Assembly (NCBI GenBank): GCA_964348615.1
Contig: CAYGDE010000001.1
Coordinates: 1 to 64,000 of the forward strand
Direction: 5' to 3'
Origin: DATIHT01 sp964348615
GTDB lineage: Bacteria; Patescibacteriota; Microgenomatia; Curtissbacterales; GWA2-41-24
DNA: 64,000 nucleotides
Positions within the stretch are counted from its first letter, which is position 1. The number at the start of each line of letters is the position of its first letter. A program made the translations under genes and the position numbers. Shown piece after piece: positions 1-8,403 of this stretch. The notes beneath the pieces are model-generated. The model was not told the origin of the DNA. It did not search any database and saw only the letters and a list, made by a program, of their open reading frames with translations.

Positions 1-53
1 GCCTCGTCACCCCAAAATCCACGGGTTAAATAATTCTCGGCAAAAGAAAACAT
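1..53 (-). CDS. N-terminus of an unidentified protein running off the left edge
   Basis: Only about 17 codons are visible, reading leftward from an ATG at 51-53: MFSFAENYLTRGFWGDEA, open to the window edge. A good promoter ends 8 bases before this ATG, which is the spacing seen for many genes here, so a real start is likely. The GFWGDEA run recalls the conserved Asp-Glu near the start of GT39/PMT-type membrane glycosyltransferases, and a glycosyltransferase gene lies just upstream on the same strand. That identification is only a guess from a few residues. Confidence 0.45.
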   Translation of the reverse strand, partial: MFSFAENYLTRGFWGDE

Positions 54-61
54 TACAATTC

Positions 62-90
62 AGTATAGTAGTAACAATAGTTGTTGACAA
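62..90 (-). promoter_or_regulatory. Promoter for the left-edge gene
   Basis: On the minus strand there is a -35 box TTGTCA (85-90), 17 bases of spacer, and a -10 box TATACT (62-67). The start codon follows 8 bases later, predicting a leaderless or nearly leaderless transcript. Confidence 0.6.
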
Positions 91-113
91 TTGAGACAAA
101 TTAAAGGAGAAAC

Positions 114-1601
114 TTAGACTTTCTCCGTCACACGGTACTCGAGGTACTTTCCCAGCATCAGTCTCGTATGTGCGTCAATTCCAGGCAGAGCTGTAAAAAT
201 AAAGGTTACAACCGGCATCATAAAATACTCCAAAGGCAAAGTTAGTTTGCGAAACAGGCTCACATCACCTCTTTTTGGTCTTTGGCGAATATCCAAAATA
301 ATTACAATTGCCAAAAATACCCAGCACGCAGTTAAAATTCCAAATGAAACTTTTGGCAAATTTTGTCCCATCACGGTTTGAGCAAAAGCTGGGTTCAAAA
401 GAACAGGAATGTTAGCACCCAATGTAATTGCGAACCAATTAACAGGCCACAAGAAATGATCTTCTAAAACTTTCAAAAGCCTCACAGTTCTTTGCCAAAA
501 AGGAATTTCAGTATGTATCATCCAGTTTTTAATGAAGTAAGCGTCGTCGGAAACTCCCCAGGCCCACCTTTTTTCTTGCTCATATAAATTAATCAAAGAT
601 TTAACGTAGCTTGTAGATTCTGCCGCATCTGCAATTACAGGAAGATGCAGTGGTAGAACTTCTACCTTGCCTTCTTTTGCATAATAACTTTTAAAGAAAA
701 TCCTGTAGTCCTCAGGTATAACGTCAACATCCCAATATCCAACATCGTCCAAAAGCTTTAAAGAAAGAGAGTACATTGAATAATTAACAAGCCTGTCTGT
801 TCTGTTAACAACCCCGGTTTGCCACACAGAAGACAAAGCCATCATTACACGAATTGGTGCAGGTACTCGCCAAATATTAGAGTAGAAAAGAATAATTGGC
901 TGCCAAAAAGCAAGGTGTTTATTCTCTGCTGTCAAAAACTTATAAGTTAGTGCGGAAAAGTATTTTTCAGAAAGTTCGCCATCGGCATCTTTAGAAGTAA
1001 TAGTAATAAAATTTATATCTCGCCCTTGTTTATCTACCAGTACTTTCTTCGCATACTTTCCGCCGTAAGCTTCGTTTGAAGATTTCCCTTTTACTTCTCC
1101 AGAAATATCAGGGTGAAATGTAACTATAAAATTTGCAAATTTACGTCCGTATTTAGACGAAAGGACCTTTGCCTTATCTTTGGCACTTTTACCTTCCCTT
1201 TGTTCAAAAGCCACCACAACAGAAATTTGTGAAAGCGGCATGTCTTGCGAAGCTAGTGAATTAATACCTCTTTCCAGCGTATGCAGCGGTTCCATATAGG
1301 TTGGCACAACCACTAAATGATGTACTTTTTTAAAATCTGGCAATCGTTTAGCGTCAGCCAGCCAATCGTATTTTTTAGAAGCATTCAGCCTTACATGAGA
1401 AACTAATGCCGAAAGTGCAAATGTAGCAGATTTATAAAACCAAAAAATATCAAAAAGAATAATAAAGTAGGCAACATAGTGGGGAATCCAAAAAGAACCC
1501 CACACTGGAAAAAGTATCAAACTCCACGAAAAAGTTCCTGGTAATATTTCCAGAAATCTGTGAACCTGCTTGTCGTATCGTTCAACGAATGTCTTAATCA
1601 C
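114..1601 (-). CDS. Membrane glycosyltransferase, family 2-like (processive type)
   Basis: A 495-residue protein expected to move sugars from a nucleotide donor to a lipid or polysaccharide acceptor at the inner face of the membrane. Hydrophobic segments lie at about residues 25-60. The GT2 region follows, with VVVPTYME near residue 97, an acidic DADGE motif near 205 (DXD-like metal and donor site), PEDYRIF near 297, and QEKRWAWG near 341, which matches the Q/RxxRW motif of processive GT2 enzymes. More membrane segments lie at the C-terminus (about 390-475). It begins two bases after tatD ends, so it is probably the last gene of a metG-tatD-GT transcript. Substrate and product cannot be told from sequence. 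Confidence 0.8.
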   Translation of the reverse strand: MIKTFVERYDKQVHRFLEILPGTFSWSLILFPVWGSFWIPHYVAYFIILFDIFWFYKSATFALSALVSHVRLNASKKYDWLADAKRLPDFKKVHHLVVVPTYMEPLHTLERGINSLASQDMPLSQISVVVAFEQREGKSAKDKAKVLSSKYGRKFANFIVTFHPDISGEVKGKSSNEAYGGKYAKKVLVDKQGRDINFITITSKDADGELSEKYFSALTYKFLTAENKHLAFWQPIILFYSNIWRVPAPIRVMMALSSVWQTGVVNRTDRLVNYSMYSLSLKLLDDVGYWDVDVIPEDYRIFFKSYYAKEGKVEVLPLHLPVIADAAESTSYVKSLINLYEQEKRWAWGVSDDAYFIKNWMIHTEIPFWQRTVRLLKVLEDHFLWPVNWFAITLGANIPVLLNPAFAQTVMGQNLPKVSFGILTACWVFLAIVIILDIRQRPKRGDVSLFRKLTLPLEYFMMPVVTFIFTALPGIDAHTRLMLGKYLEYRVTEKV

Positions 1602-1603
1602 AG

Positions 1604-2464
1604 TTAAATTTTAAAGCCAAACAACGTCTTTGCATTCCGCGATGTCACATCAGCGATCTCATCTAGGGGGATATTTCGAAGTTCGGCTAAAAACTCACCT
1701 ATAATTTTAACATTTTTCGGTTCATTTTTCGATCCACGCACAGGTTCAGGTGCAAGAAACGGAGAATCTGTTTCCAAAATAACTCGCGAAAGTGGTACTT
1801 TTTTTGCAGTCTCAACAACCAAAGGCGCATTTTTGAAGGTTAAAATCCCCGAAAAGGAAATGTAAAAACCCAAATCCAAAGCTTTTTGGCAATCCTTCCA
1901 ATCTCCAGTCCAGCTATGGAATACACCCTTCGCGTTCAGCTTTTCGCTATTCGAATCTAGTAATTCGAACGTTTCATCAAAGCCATTCCTGCAATGAATA
2001 ATAAGCGGTAAATTTAACTCGCAAGCTAACTTAATCTGAGCATCAAACAACTCTTTCTGAAAATTTCTGGTCTCTGACAACTGGTCTCTAAGGCCCGCAA
2101 TCTGGCCAATGCCAGATGAGGACCGCAAGCTCTGCTTATCTCCCTTAAAATCATACCCGCATTCTCCAACTCCAACCACTTTGCTGGATATTTTTGCTAT
2201 CTTTCTCAACTCTTCTATACATTTATCCCATGAGCCATATTTTTCAATGTCGCCCTTCCCATCTTCTGCATGAATACCCACAGTTGACCAAATCGACAAA
2301 TCATCAGTCGAATACTTTTGGGCAATCTCAACACACTTTTTACTAGAGTCAACCGAAGTCCCAATGGTCACAATCTTATCAACACCAGCAGCCCTTGCTC
2401 TCTCAAGCCAGCCTTCAATATCAGGCAAAAAATCTAAATGGGCATGGGTGTCAACAAGATTCAT
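1604..2464 (-). CDS. tatD: TatD-family metal-dependent deoxyribonuclease
   Basis: A 286-residue TIM-barrel metallohydrolase of the TatD family, whose members have 3'-5' DNase activity. Metal ligands are visible in order: THAHLDF (His7, His9), GECGYDF near residue 100 (Glu), IIHCRN near 156 (His), VFHSWTG near 182 (His), and ETDSPFLAPEPVRG near 232 (Asp plus the family C-terminal signature). Length is close to the family's usual 255-265 plus a short insert after the GECGYDF motif (about residues 108-130), which carries SLRSSSGIGQIAGL and is unlike typical TatD. Its start codon abuts the metG stop with no gap. A metG-tatD pair is a common bacterial arrangement. Confidence 0.93.
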   Translation of the reverse strand: MNLVDTHAHLDFLPDIEGWLERARAAGVDKIVTIGTSVDSSKKCVEIAQKYSTDDLSIWSTVGIHAEDGKGDIEKYGSWDKCIEELRKIAKISSKVVGVGECGYDFKGDKQSLRSSSGIGQIAGLRDQLSETRNFQKELFDAQIKLACELNLPLIIHCRNGFDETFELLDSNSEKLNAKGVFHSWTGDWKDCQKALDLGFYISFSGILTFKNAPLVVETAKKVPLSRVILETDSPFLAPEPVRGSKNEPKNVKIIGEFLAELRNIPLDEIADVTSRNAKTLFGFKI

Positions 2465-3886
2465 CTAAATCCTCGGAAATAATGGTTTTGCGGGAGTAAT
2501 TTTACCGCTGTACAGATCTAAAATTTTCTTACTCGTTTCGGGCAAAAAAGGCGAAAGGTTAAAACCAATTTCGCGAATCTCACTGGCAATTGGGGTAATT
2601 ACTTTCCTTAATATTTCACCCTCTAACTCCCATGGTTTATCCTCATTAATCTTTTTATCAAGTCTCGAAATCTCACTCCAAATTGCAGCCAAAGCGTGGT
2701 CAAACCTGAAGTTTTCAAGGTTTTCAGAAACTTCTTTCCAAAATTCAAAGTTTTTCTTTGCAGGCAAATTTAAGTTAACATCAGAAGCTAGTCTTGCAAC
2801 TCTGGCCACTAAATTCCCCAAGCCATTGGCAAGTTCTCCATTATAAATGTCCCTGAATCTATTCAAGGAAAAATCTCCATCGCCCCAGGCAGGTATCTCG
2901 CGAAGCAAATAAAACCTTACTGCTTCGACCCCATATTTTTCAACCAAATCAAATGGGTCCACAACATTACCCAAGGATTTGGAAATTTTTTGCCCGCCAA
3001 CAGTTATATACCCATGAACAAACTCGCCAGATGGTATCGGAAGCCCAGCCGACTGCAGCATTGCCGGCCAATAAACCGCATGGAAACGAATAATTCCTTT
3101 TCCAATTACATGCAGGCGGTTTGGATTATCAATCCAGTACTTTTCATATAAGTCTTGCTTTACAGTTCCAAATCCCAAGGCCGTCAAATAAGTAGTCAGC
3201 GCATCAAACCAAACATACATTATTTGGCTTGCATCACCAGGAACCGGAACGCCCCATCCGTGTGCCCTTTCAACAGATCTTGAAATGCTGAAATCCTCAA
3301 GGCCTTGCTTAATAAAAGAAAGAACCTCGTTTTTCCTGGTATTTGGGACAATTTTTAACTTATCACTTTCTATCAAATCTTCGAGCCATTTTTGATAATT
3401 AGAAAGTTTAAAAAAGTAATTCTCCTCCTCGACCTCATCTATATTTGTGTGTCCATCGGGGCACTTTCCACCAATAATTTCATCAGGAGTATAAAATGCT
3501 TCACATCCAACGCAATATAAACCCTTATACTTCTTTTTATATATATCTTCTTTTTTGCATAGCCCCCAAAGTTTTTGAGCACCCTCAAAATGATGTTTTA
3601 AACTAGTACGGTTAAAAACGTCCCAAGAAATATTTAAAGAGCCTTTTAAGTTTTCAAAAAGCTTGGCATTTTTAAAAACCAACTTTTGCGTATCCATTCC
3701 TTCAGCCTCTGCCGCCTGCACATTTTTTAAACTGTTTTCATCGGTACCAGAGGCGAAATAAACGTCATATCCGCGCCCTCGATAGAAGCGTGCCAATGCA
3801 TCTGCCTGCACCAACTCCAAAGCAAAACCAATATGTGGCGCTGCATTTACATAAGGAATCGCAGTGGTAATATAAAACTTCTTCAT
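2465..3886 (-). CDS. metG: Methionyl-tRNA synthetase
   Basis: Class I aminoacyl-tRNA synthetase that charges tRNA-Met. The HIGH-type motif is HIGF (residues 18-21, within TTAIPYVNAAPHIGFALE) and the KMSKS-type motif is KISKS near residue 301. The zinc knuckle CVGC...CPDGH near 125-145 is a CxxC...CxxH form. The anticodon-binding helical domain follows. At 473 residues it lacks the C-terminal tRNA-binding (EMAP/Trbp111-like) dimerisation domain present in longer MetG proteins. It is the first gene of the leftward metG-tatD-glycosyltransferase cluster, preceded by a -10 box 11 bases before ATG. Confidence 0.96.
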   Translation of the reverse strand: MKKFYITTAIPYVNAAPHIGFALELVQADALARFYRGRGYDVYFASGTDENSLKNVQAAEAEGMDTQKLVFKNAKLFENLKGSLNISWDVFNRTSLKHHFEGAQKLWGLCKKEDIYKKKYKGLYCVGCEAFYTPDEIIGGKCPDGHTNIDEVEEENYFFKLSNYQKWLEDLIESDKLKIVPNTRKNEVLSFIKQGLEDFSISRSVERAHGWGVPVPGDASQIMYVWFDALTTYLTALGFGTVKQDLYEKYWIDNPNRLHVIGKGIIRFHAVYWPAMLQSAGLPIPSGEFVHGYITVGGQKISKSLGNVVDPFDLVEKYGVEAVRFYLLREIPAWGDGDFSLNRFRDIYNGELANGLGNLVARVARLASDVNLNLPAKKNFEFWKEVSENLENFRFDHALAAIWSEISRLDKKINEDKPWELEGEILRKVITPIASEIREIGFNLSPFLPETSKKILDLYSGKITPAKPLFPRI

Positions 3887-3897
3887 AAGTAGCCTAA

Positions 3898-3903
3898 ATT
3901 ATA
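3898..3903 (-). promoter_or_regulatory. -10 box of metG
   Basis: TATAAT on the minus strand with 11 bases between it and the metG ATG. No good -35 box is seen at the right distance. Confidence 0.5.
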
Positions 3904-3910
3904 TCCCACT

Positions 3911-3939
3911 TTGACTCTTTTTAATAAAACTGCCATGAT
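3911..3939 (+). promoter_or_regulatory. Promoter of a 49-residue membrane protein gene
   Basis: TTGACT (3911-3916), 17-base spacer, and an extended -10 TGC-CATGAT (3931-3939). It ends 6 bases before ATG, predicting a leaderless mRNA. Confidence 0.5.
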
Positions 3940-3945
3940 AAAAAT

Positions 3946-4095
3946 ATGAAAAAAGGTTTTTTAAATTTCGGCACACTCGCCATTTTAGGCCTCATTTGTC
4001 TTGCAGTTGCCGCAACCCTGTTTTTCAACACAATTCTTGTCAAAAATAAAGGGAAACAAGCACCTACTCCAACCCCAAGAACAGTCTTACCTTAA
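3946..4095 (+). CDS. Small single-pass membrane protein (49 residues)
   Basis: A short open frame between divergent metG and the convergent PBP gene. It reads MKKGFLNFG, then a hydrophobic segment (about residues 10-32, including LAILGLICLAVAATLFF), then a basic stretch KNKGKQ and a proline/threonine tail APTPTPRTVLP. The Lys-Lys start and charged tail fit a membrane-anchored peptide. The PTPTP tail resembles the C-terminal PSPSPTPTPAP of the neighbouring class A PBP. A promoter with the local leaderless spacing supports expression. No family is recognised. Confidence 0.55.
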   Translation: MKKGFLNFGTLAILGLICLAVAATLFFNTILVKNKGKQAPTPTPRTVLP

Positions 4096-4120
4096 TTCTC
4101 AACTCTCAACTTTTAATTCC

Positions 4121-6325
4121 CTACGGTGCCGGTGTCGGAGTCGGTGAGGGAGACGGCAAAACTTGCGGGCAGCTGGCACAAAAACTTTCCTTATTATAAA
4201 TATCGGCAATAACGTATTCTTCTCGCTCTTCCGCATTTTCAGAACCAGCTGGTACAACTTTACCATTTGCTTTATCAACCCAAACCTTTGCCTTAACATA
4301 TGTGTCTTTGTTTGGTTGGGTCCCAGAAATAAAATACTCAAACCTTCCTGGACAGCTCTCACTTTTTATTCCTCCTGTAACCGAGCAAATTTCCATTCCC
4401 TTCACCCCAGAAGGCACTTTAAAGCTTTCATTGACTTTGTCTTTTAAAATATTTGTCATAATGTCGTTCCAAATAGGCGCAGCGCCGGTAACACCGGAAG
4501 CTAGATACTGATTCATTGGTGTATTGTCGTTATTTCCAACCCATGTACCAACTAAATAAGTTGGCGTATAACCAAAAGTCCAATTGTCGCGCTTGTCGTC
4601 TGTTGTTCCCGTTTTAACAGCCACGTTTTTACCTCTAACAACCAATTTACTTCCTGTCCCGAAAGCGGCAGACCGGGCAGTATTGTCGGAAAGGATCGAA
4701 GAGATTAAAAAACTGCTTTCCGGCGACAAAACTCTAGTTCCCGCCTTTGGTTTAAATTCTTCCAAAATATCGCCATTCGAATCTTCAATCTTTAGAATCG
4801 GAGTTAAATCCACCCTCAAACCCTCATTTGCAAATACGCCAAAAGCAGTTGCCATATCTACCATCTTTACCTCTCCGCCGCCTAAAGTTAAGGAAAGTCC
4901 ATACCTGGAAGGGTCGGTAAAGGTTGTAATTCCCATAGCGCTTGCCATTTTTATCATCTCAACAACACTGTTTAAAGCCAGTACTTTAACAGCGGGAATA
5001 TTTAAAGAATTACCAAGGGCATATCTAATCTGGACAGGCCCCCGNNNNNNNNNNNNNNNNNNNNNNNNNNNNNNNNNNNNNNNNNNNNNNNNNNNNNNNN
5101 NNNNNNNNNNNNNNNNNNNNNNNNNNNNNNNNNNNNNNNNNNNNACAGCAGCGCCATTTGTGACATGTAAGTTTTTAACTGCCTCAAGATTTTTTACAAC
5201 TGCTTCTTGGGCAACATTTTGAACATCCAAATCCAAGGTCGTTATCACTTTGAGTCCCCCTTGTGCAGCAACAGTCTCACCATATTTTTGTGCCAAGTAT
5301 TCCCGCACATACATTACAAAATGAGGCGCCGCAATATCTGTCTTTGCACTTTGAAATTCCAAATCTTCCGCTGCAGCTTGATTCGCCTGTTCTTGGGAAA
5401 TATAGTGTTCTTCCACCATTCGCGAAAGAACCTGTTTTTGCCTATCTCGTGATCTTTGAGGATCTTGACCAAACGGTGAATAATAGCTTGGCGCTTGAGG
5501 CAGCCCTGCCAAAAATGCACTCTGTGCCAAATCTAAATCGCCCACCTTTTTACCAAAATATTGCTCAGAAGCAGCAGCAACGCCCCACGCAGTTCCGCCA
5601 TATGGAACTTGGTTTAAATACATTTCTAAAATTTGGTCTTTGGAAAATGCCATCTCCACCCTAAATGCCAGATAGAGCTCTTTGATTTTTCTAGAAACAG
5701 TTCTTTCCGGCGACAAAAAGACACTTTTTACCAACTGCTGCGTAATTGTCGAACCGCCCTGTAAATCACCGGAAATAACAGTCGACTTTCCTGCCCTAAC
5801 AATGCCATAAACATCAAAACCCTTATGTTTATAAAAATCTTTATCCTCAATTGCAATAGTTGCTTGCACTAAACTATCTGGAATTTCCGAAAGCGGAACA
5901 ATTGTACGGTTCTGGTCGGAATAAACATTATAAAGAAGCTTTCCGTTCCTATCTAAAATTTTAGTAGTTTGAGGGATTTCTCTAGTTGCAAGCAGCCGAG
6001 GGCTTGGCAGATCTTTAGTTATATACCAGGCTGCCGCCAAAATAACAAAAATAGTTAAGATTCCTACCTTAAAGCTTTTATCAGAACTGATGGCCTTATT
6101 TAGGAAAATTTTGCCCAAAAAACGCGAAATTCTAGGTAGTCTTTTTTGAATGTCAAAATGAAGTACTTTTTTAAAAAATTTTGAAAAAGTCCAAAACAAT
6201 GTTTTAAATACCCATATGGTTACATCCCCAATAAAAGTGACTAGTCTAATGAACCAAGTTAAAAAACCCACAAAAAACCCCAAAAATCGCAAAAAAATAC
6301 GTTGTGGAACCTCAAGTAATTTCAT
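4121..6325 (-). CDS. Class A penicillin-binding protein (PBP1A-like), interrupted by an assembly gap
   Basis: Bifunctional peptidoglycan synthase. A basic, aromatic N-terminal region leads to a membrane segment at about residues 87-102. The GT51 glycosyltransferase domain has ATIAIEDKDFYKHKG (catalytic Glu160) and GGSTITQQLVK. The transpeptidase domain shows GPVQIRYALGNSLNIPAVK and the KTGTTDDKRDNW box. The C-terminus is proline-rich (PSPSPTPTPAP). The nucleophile SxxK motif is not present in the readable sequence and must fall in the 100-N gap. The frame continues across the gap, but 34 codons are too few for the missing segment, so the listed length is not the true length. It converges on the small 49-residue gene. 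Confidence 0.93.
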   Translation of the reverse strand: MKLLEVPQRIFLRFLGFFVGFLTWFIRLVTFIGDVTIWVFKTLFWTFSKFFKKVLHFDIQKRLPRISRFLGKIFLNKAISSDKSFKVGILTIFVILAAAWYITKDLPSPRLLATREIPQTTKILDRNGKLLYNVYSDQNRTIVPLSEIPDSLVQATIAIEDKDFYKHKGFDVYGIVRAGKSTVISGDLQGGSTITQQLVKSVFLSPERTVSRKIKELYLAFRVEMAFSKDQILEMYLNQVPYGGTAWGVAAASEQYFGKKVGDLDLAQSAFLAGLPQAPSYYSPFGQDPQRSRDRQKQVLSRMVEEHYISQEQANQAAAEDLEFQSAKTDIAAPHFVMYVREYLAQKYGETVAAQGGLKVITTLDLDVQNVAQEAVVKNLEAVKNLHVTNGAAXXXXXXXXXXXXXXXXXXXXXXXXXXXXXXXXXXRGPVQIRYALGNSLNIPAVKVLALNSVVEMIKMASAMGITTFTDPSRYGLSLTLGGGEVKMVDMATAFGVFANEGLRVDLTPILKIEDSNGDILEEFKPKAGTRVLSPESSFLISSILSDNTARSAAFGTGSKLVVRGKNVAVKTGTTDDKRDNWTFGYTPTYLVGTWVGNNDNTPMNQYLASGVTGAAPIWNDIMTNILKDKVNESFKVPSGVKGMEICSVTGGIKSESCPGRFEYFISGTQPNKDTYVKAKVWVDKANGKVVPAGSENAEEREEYVIADIYNKESFCASCPQVLPSPSPTPTPAP
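5045..5144. other. Assembly gap of exactly 100 N
   Basis: A run of 100 N inside the PBP gene, a conventional placeholder for a scaffold gap of unknown or estimated size. Confidence 0.99.
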
Positions 6326-6386
6326 AACCTTCTTGTAAATTCTAACTTAACCAAAGCCAAATTCAAATATGAAAAACCCCGCTCTC

Positions 6387-6406
6387 ATTCCCACGTCAGT
6401 GGGAAT
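6387..6406. repeat. REP-like palindrome
   Basis: ATTCCCAC-gtca-GTGGGAAT, an 8-bp perfect stem with a 4-base loop, followed by CTAG. Read on the minus strand it is TAGATTCCC...GGGAATGA. This is the same layout as the elements at 7322 and 43060, so it is probably one member of a dispersed palindromic family. It lies between two divergent genes. Confidence 0.7.
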
Positions 6407-6410
6407 CTAG

Positions 6411-6419
6411 TGATATAAT
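6411..6419 (+). promoter_or_regulatory. Extended -10 promoter
   Basis: TGA-TATAAT (TATAAT at 6414-6419), 8 bases before the ATG at 6428. Leaderless spacing. Confidence 0.6.
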
Positions 6420-6427
6420 TTCTCAAT

Positions 6428-6910
6428 ATGGAAACTTCACCAGAAAAACGCGGTCCAATCGAAAAAGGCGAAAAAGGCTGGCCCATAAACCCTTTTGGTG
6501 TTGTTATCCTTCTGGTTTTTGCCGTGATAGCCATTTTATTTATCATAAGGCCCCTTCTGAGTCGGACGTCAAACATTCAGATAAGTAGCCAATCCACAAA
6601 CTCCACAGGGGGTAGAATAATTAGTCCAAATTCTGGTGAGATTGTAAAAAGTAATAAATTAGGCATCGAGCTTTCGGTAGACGAACTTCAAAAAGTTCAA
6701 AAGGTCCAGTTTTGGGTTCACACCTACTCAGACGGAAAATGGCAGATGATTGGTGAAGCCCAAGAAAGTCCATACAAACTAGACTGGCAAATTCCGGCAG
6801 AAATCCAAAACAGGGCAATTGCCATAACTGCACATATCTATCAAAAAGACGGCAATGTTATAAAAGATCCAGGCGGCTGGAAAGAAGGAATAATAATCCT
6901 CTCAAACTAG
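6428..6910 (+). CDS. Membrane-anchored protein with an Ig-like extracytoplasmic domain
   Basis: A 160-residue protein. A charged N-terminal tail (about 1-22) is followed by one membrane segment (about 24-42, VVILLVFAVIAILFII), a Ser/Thr-rich linker, and a domain of about 90 residues. The domain starts IISPNSGEIVKSNKL and contains VQFWVHTYSDGKW and DWQIPAEIQNRAIAITAHIYQKDG. This pattern resembles bacterial Ig-like domains that begin PxxGxxV. It probably sits outside the cytoplasmic membrane. Function unknown. It converges on the next minus-strand gene. Confidence 0.7.
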   Translation: METSPEKRGPIEKGEKGWPINPFGVVILLVFAVIAILFIIRPLLSRTSNIQISSQSTNSTGGRIISPNSGEIVKSNKLGIELSVDELQKVQKVQFWVHTYSDGKWQMIGEAQESPYKLDWQIPAEIQNRAIAITAHIYQKDGNVIKDPGGWKEGIIILSN

Positions 6911-6920
6911 TTGCTAAATA

Positions 6921-7295
6921 CTAGTTGCTCTTTTTCCCCAAATAACTCCAAACAGCAAATAATATTAAGGCGCAAATTGACAAAATTATATTCAGAGTTG
7001 TCACCAGGTTCAAAATCGAAAGAATCGCAGAGGTTCCTACAAATGCCGCCACAAAAAAAGCCATTTTAAAAGAAGTTTTAAAATACCAGGAAGAACTATA
7101 ACGCTTATAAAACCTGATTCTTGCAAAATACAAAAAAAGGCCTAAAAATCCCCAAATACCTACAAACAGAAATAAAACGAAAAGAACAAAAATATACCAA
7201 AGAGCAGTATCCGGATCCACTTCAAATACTATCCAAGTTAGTCCAAAACCCGAGGCAACAGAAGCAAGAAATATAATCGGCAAGAACTTGACCAT
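6921..7295 (-). CDS. Small polytopic membrane protein, unknown function
   Basis: A 124-residue, very hydrophobic protein with about four predicted membrane segments (near 4-24, 33-56, 74-94 and 97-116). A short basic loop (RIRFYKRYSSSWYFK) lies between the second and third. There are no catalytic motifs or recognised family. It stands alone between a convergent Ig-like gene and divergent rmuC. Confidence 0.6.
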   Translation of the reverse strand: MVKFLPIIFLASVASGFGLTWIVFEVDPDTALWYIFVLFVLFLFVGIWGFLGLFLYFARIRFYKRYSSSWYFKTSFKMAFFVAAFVGTSAILSILNLVTTLNIILSICALILFAVWSYLGKKSN

Positions 7296-7321
7296 AATTC
7301 CATTTTACCTCTCTCCCGCCT

Positions 7322-7339
7322 TTCCCGCGAAAGCGGGAA
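7322..7339. repeat. REP-like palindrome with GAAA loop
   Basis: TTCCCGC-gaaa-GCGGGAA, a 7-bp perfect stem closed by a GAAA tetraloop and followed by TCTA. It lies between divergent genes and matches the pattern of the 6387 element. Confidence 0.75.
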
Positions 7340-7357
7340 TCTATCCACTAATTGCTG

Positions 7358-7363
7358 TATAAT
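7358..7363 (+). promoter_or_regulatory. -10 box of rmuC
   Basis: TATAAT preceded by TG and ending 10 bases before the rmuC ATG. Confidence 0.55.
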
Positions 7364-7373
7364 CACCATCACT

Positions 7374-8366
7374 ATGGATTCCCAGACAACAGTGCTTGTT
7401 ATTGGCGCATTTATAGTTGTAGCCTTTGCCCTTCTTTACTTCCAGATTAAAAAGCTAACCGAAAACAAACAAGAAGACCAAACTACCAAGCTTCTTACCC
7501 AAATCATTTCCGATATGCGCGGTTCGATGGACAAAAATGCCTCCTCGATGGTTGACCAAAACCGCATCATAAGTCAGCGCTTAGACAAGGCAGCAGAAGT
7601 AATATCTGGTGTCCAAAAATCAATCGGTGAAATGACAGAGTTGGGCAGGGGAATGCGCGAACTCCAAGAATTTTTAAGATCACCCAAACTAAGAGGGCAA
7701 ATAGGGGAAGCAGGCTTAAAAGATTTACTCGGGCAAGCTCTTCCAAAACAGCATTTTCACCTGCAATATGCGTTTAAATCTGGAGAAATCGTCGATGCCG
7801 CACTTCAATTGGAAAAAGGTATTATTCCAATCGATGCCAAATTTCCTATGGAAAATTTCAGGAAAATGAGCAAAAGCGCAGACGAGGCAGAACAAATAAT
7901 CCACCGCAAATCATTTACCATAGATGTTAAAAAGCACATTGACGCTATTTCCCAAAAATATATCCGCCCCCAAGAAGGCACTTTAGATTTTGCACTTATG
8001 TACATCCCATCAGAACCTGTCTACTACGAAATCTTAACCAATTCTCCCGAGTTGGATGACTATGCCTACAGCAAGCGGGTAAGACCAGTATCCCCAAATA
8101 CACTGTATGCATACTTAAGAGCAATAATCATGAGCCTCGAAGGTTCTAAAATAGAAGCCCAAGCCGGCCAGATTCTAGCAAGCCTCAGAGAAATCGGTGC
8201 CGAGACCGAAAAATTCTCATCAAGTCTTTCTGTTCTTACCAAACACATCAAAAACGCAGCCGCTTCATCCGACGACGTCAACACCCGCTTTTCCCGTCTC
8301 TCCTCCAAAATATCCACTGTCCAAACAATTGAGGCCAAAGCAAAAAAAACTTTGAAAGCAAAATAG
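7374..8366 (+). CDS. rmuC: RmuC-family DNA recombination protein
   Basis: A 330-residue protein with an N-terminal membrane segment (about 6-24) and a coiled-coil region (about 28-100, heptad-rich, with LTQIISDMRGSM). The conserved RmuC nuclease-like domain follows, with RGQIGEAGLKDLL, IPIDAKFPMENFRKM, FALMYIPSEPVYYEIL and RPVSPNTLYAYLRAI. RmuC proteins limit inversions at short inverted repeats, and the domain is related to restriction-type nucleases. That is a relevant neighbour in a genome carrying dispersed palindromes. It is shorter than the E. coli protein (475). A UvrD-type helicase-nuclease follows immediately. Confidence 0.92.
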   Translation: MDSQTTVLVIGAFIVVAFALLYFQIKKLTENKQEDQTTKLLTQIISDMRGSMDKNASSMVDQNRIISQRLDKAAEVISGVQKSIGEMTELGRGMRELQEFLRSPKLRGQIGEAGLKDLLGQALPKQHFHLQYAFKSGEIVDAALQLEKGIIPIDAKFPMENFRKMSKSADEAEQIIHRKSFTIDVKKHIDAISQKYIRPQEGTLDFALMYIPSEPVYYEILTNSPELDDYAYSKRVRPVSPNTLYAYLRAIIMSLEGSKIEAQAGQILASLREIGAETEKFSSSLSVLTKHIKNAAASSDDVNTRFSRLSSKISTVQTIEAKAKKTLKAK

Positions 8367-8367
8367 T

Positions 8368-8394
8368 TTGACAAAAAAGTCTCCATGTTAAAAT
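8368..8394 (+). promoter_or_regulatory. Promoter of the helicase-nuclease gene
   Basis: TTGACA (8368-8373) starts just past the rmuC stop. An extended -10 TGT-TAAAAT (TAAAAT at 8389-8394) ends 9 bases before ATG. The spacer is short (15), compensated by the TGn extension. Confidence 0.55.
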
Positions 8395-8403
8395 AGCTTC
8401 CGC

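Noticed and set aside
4584..5222. Long plus-strand open frame antisense to the PBP gene
   Set aside because: It is the reverse reading of a clear PBP, spans the N gap and has no family likeness.
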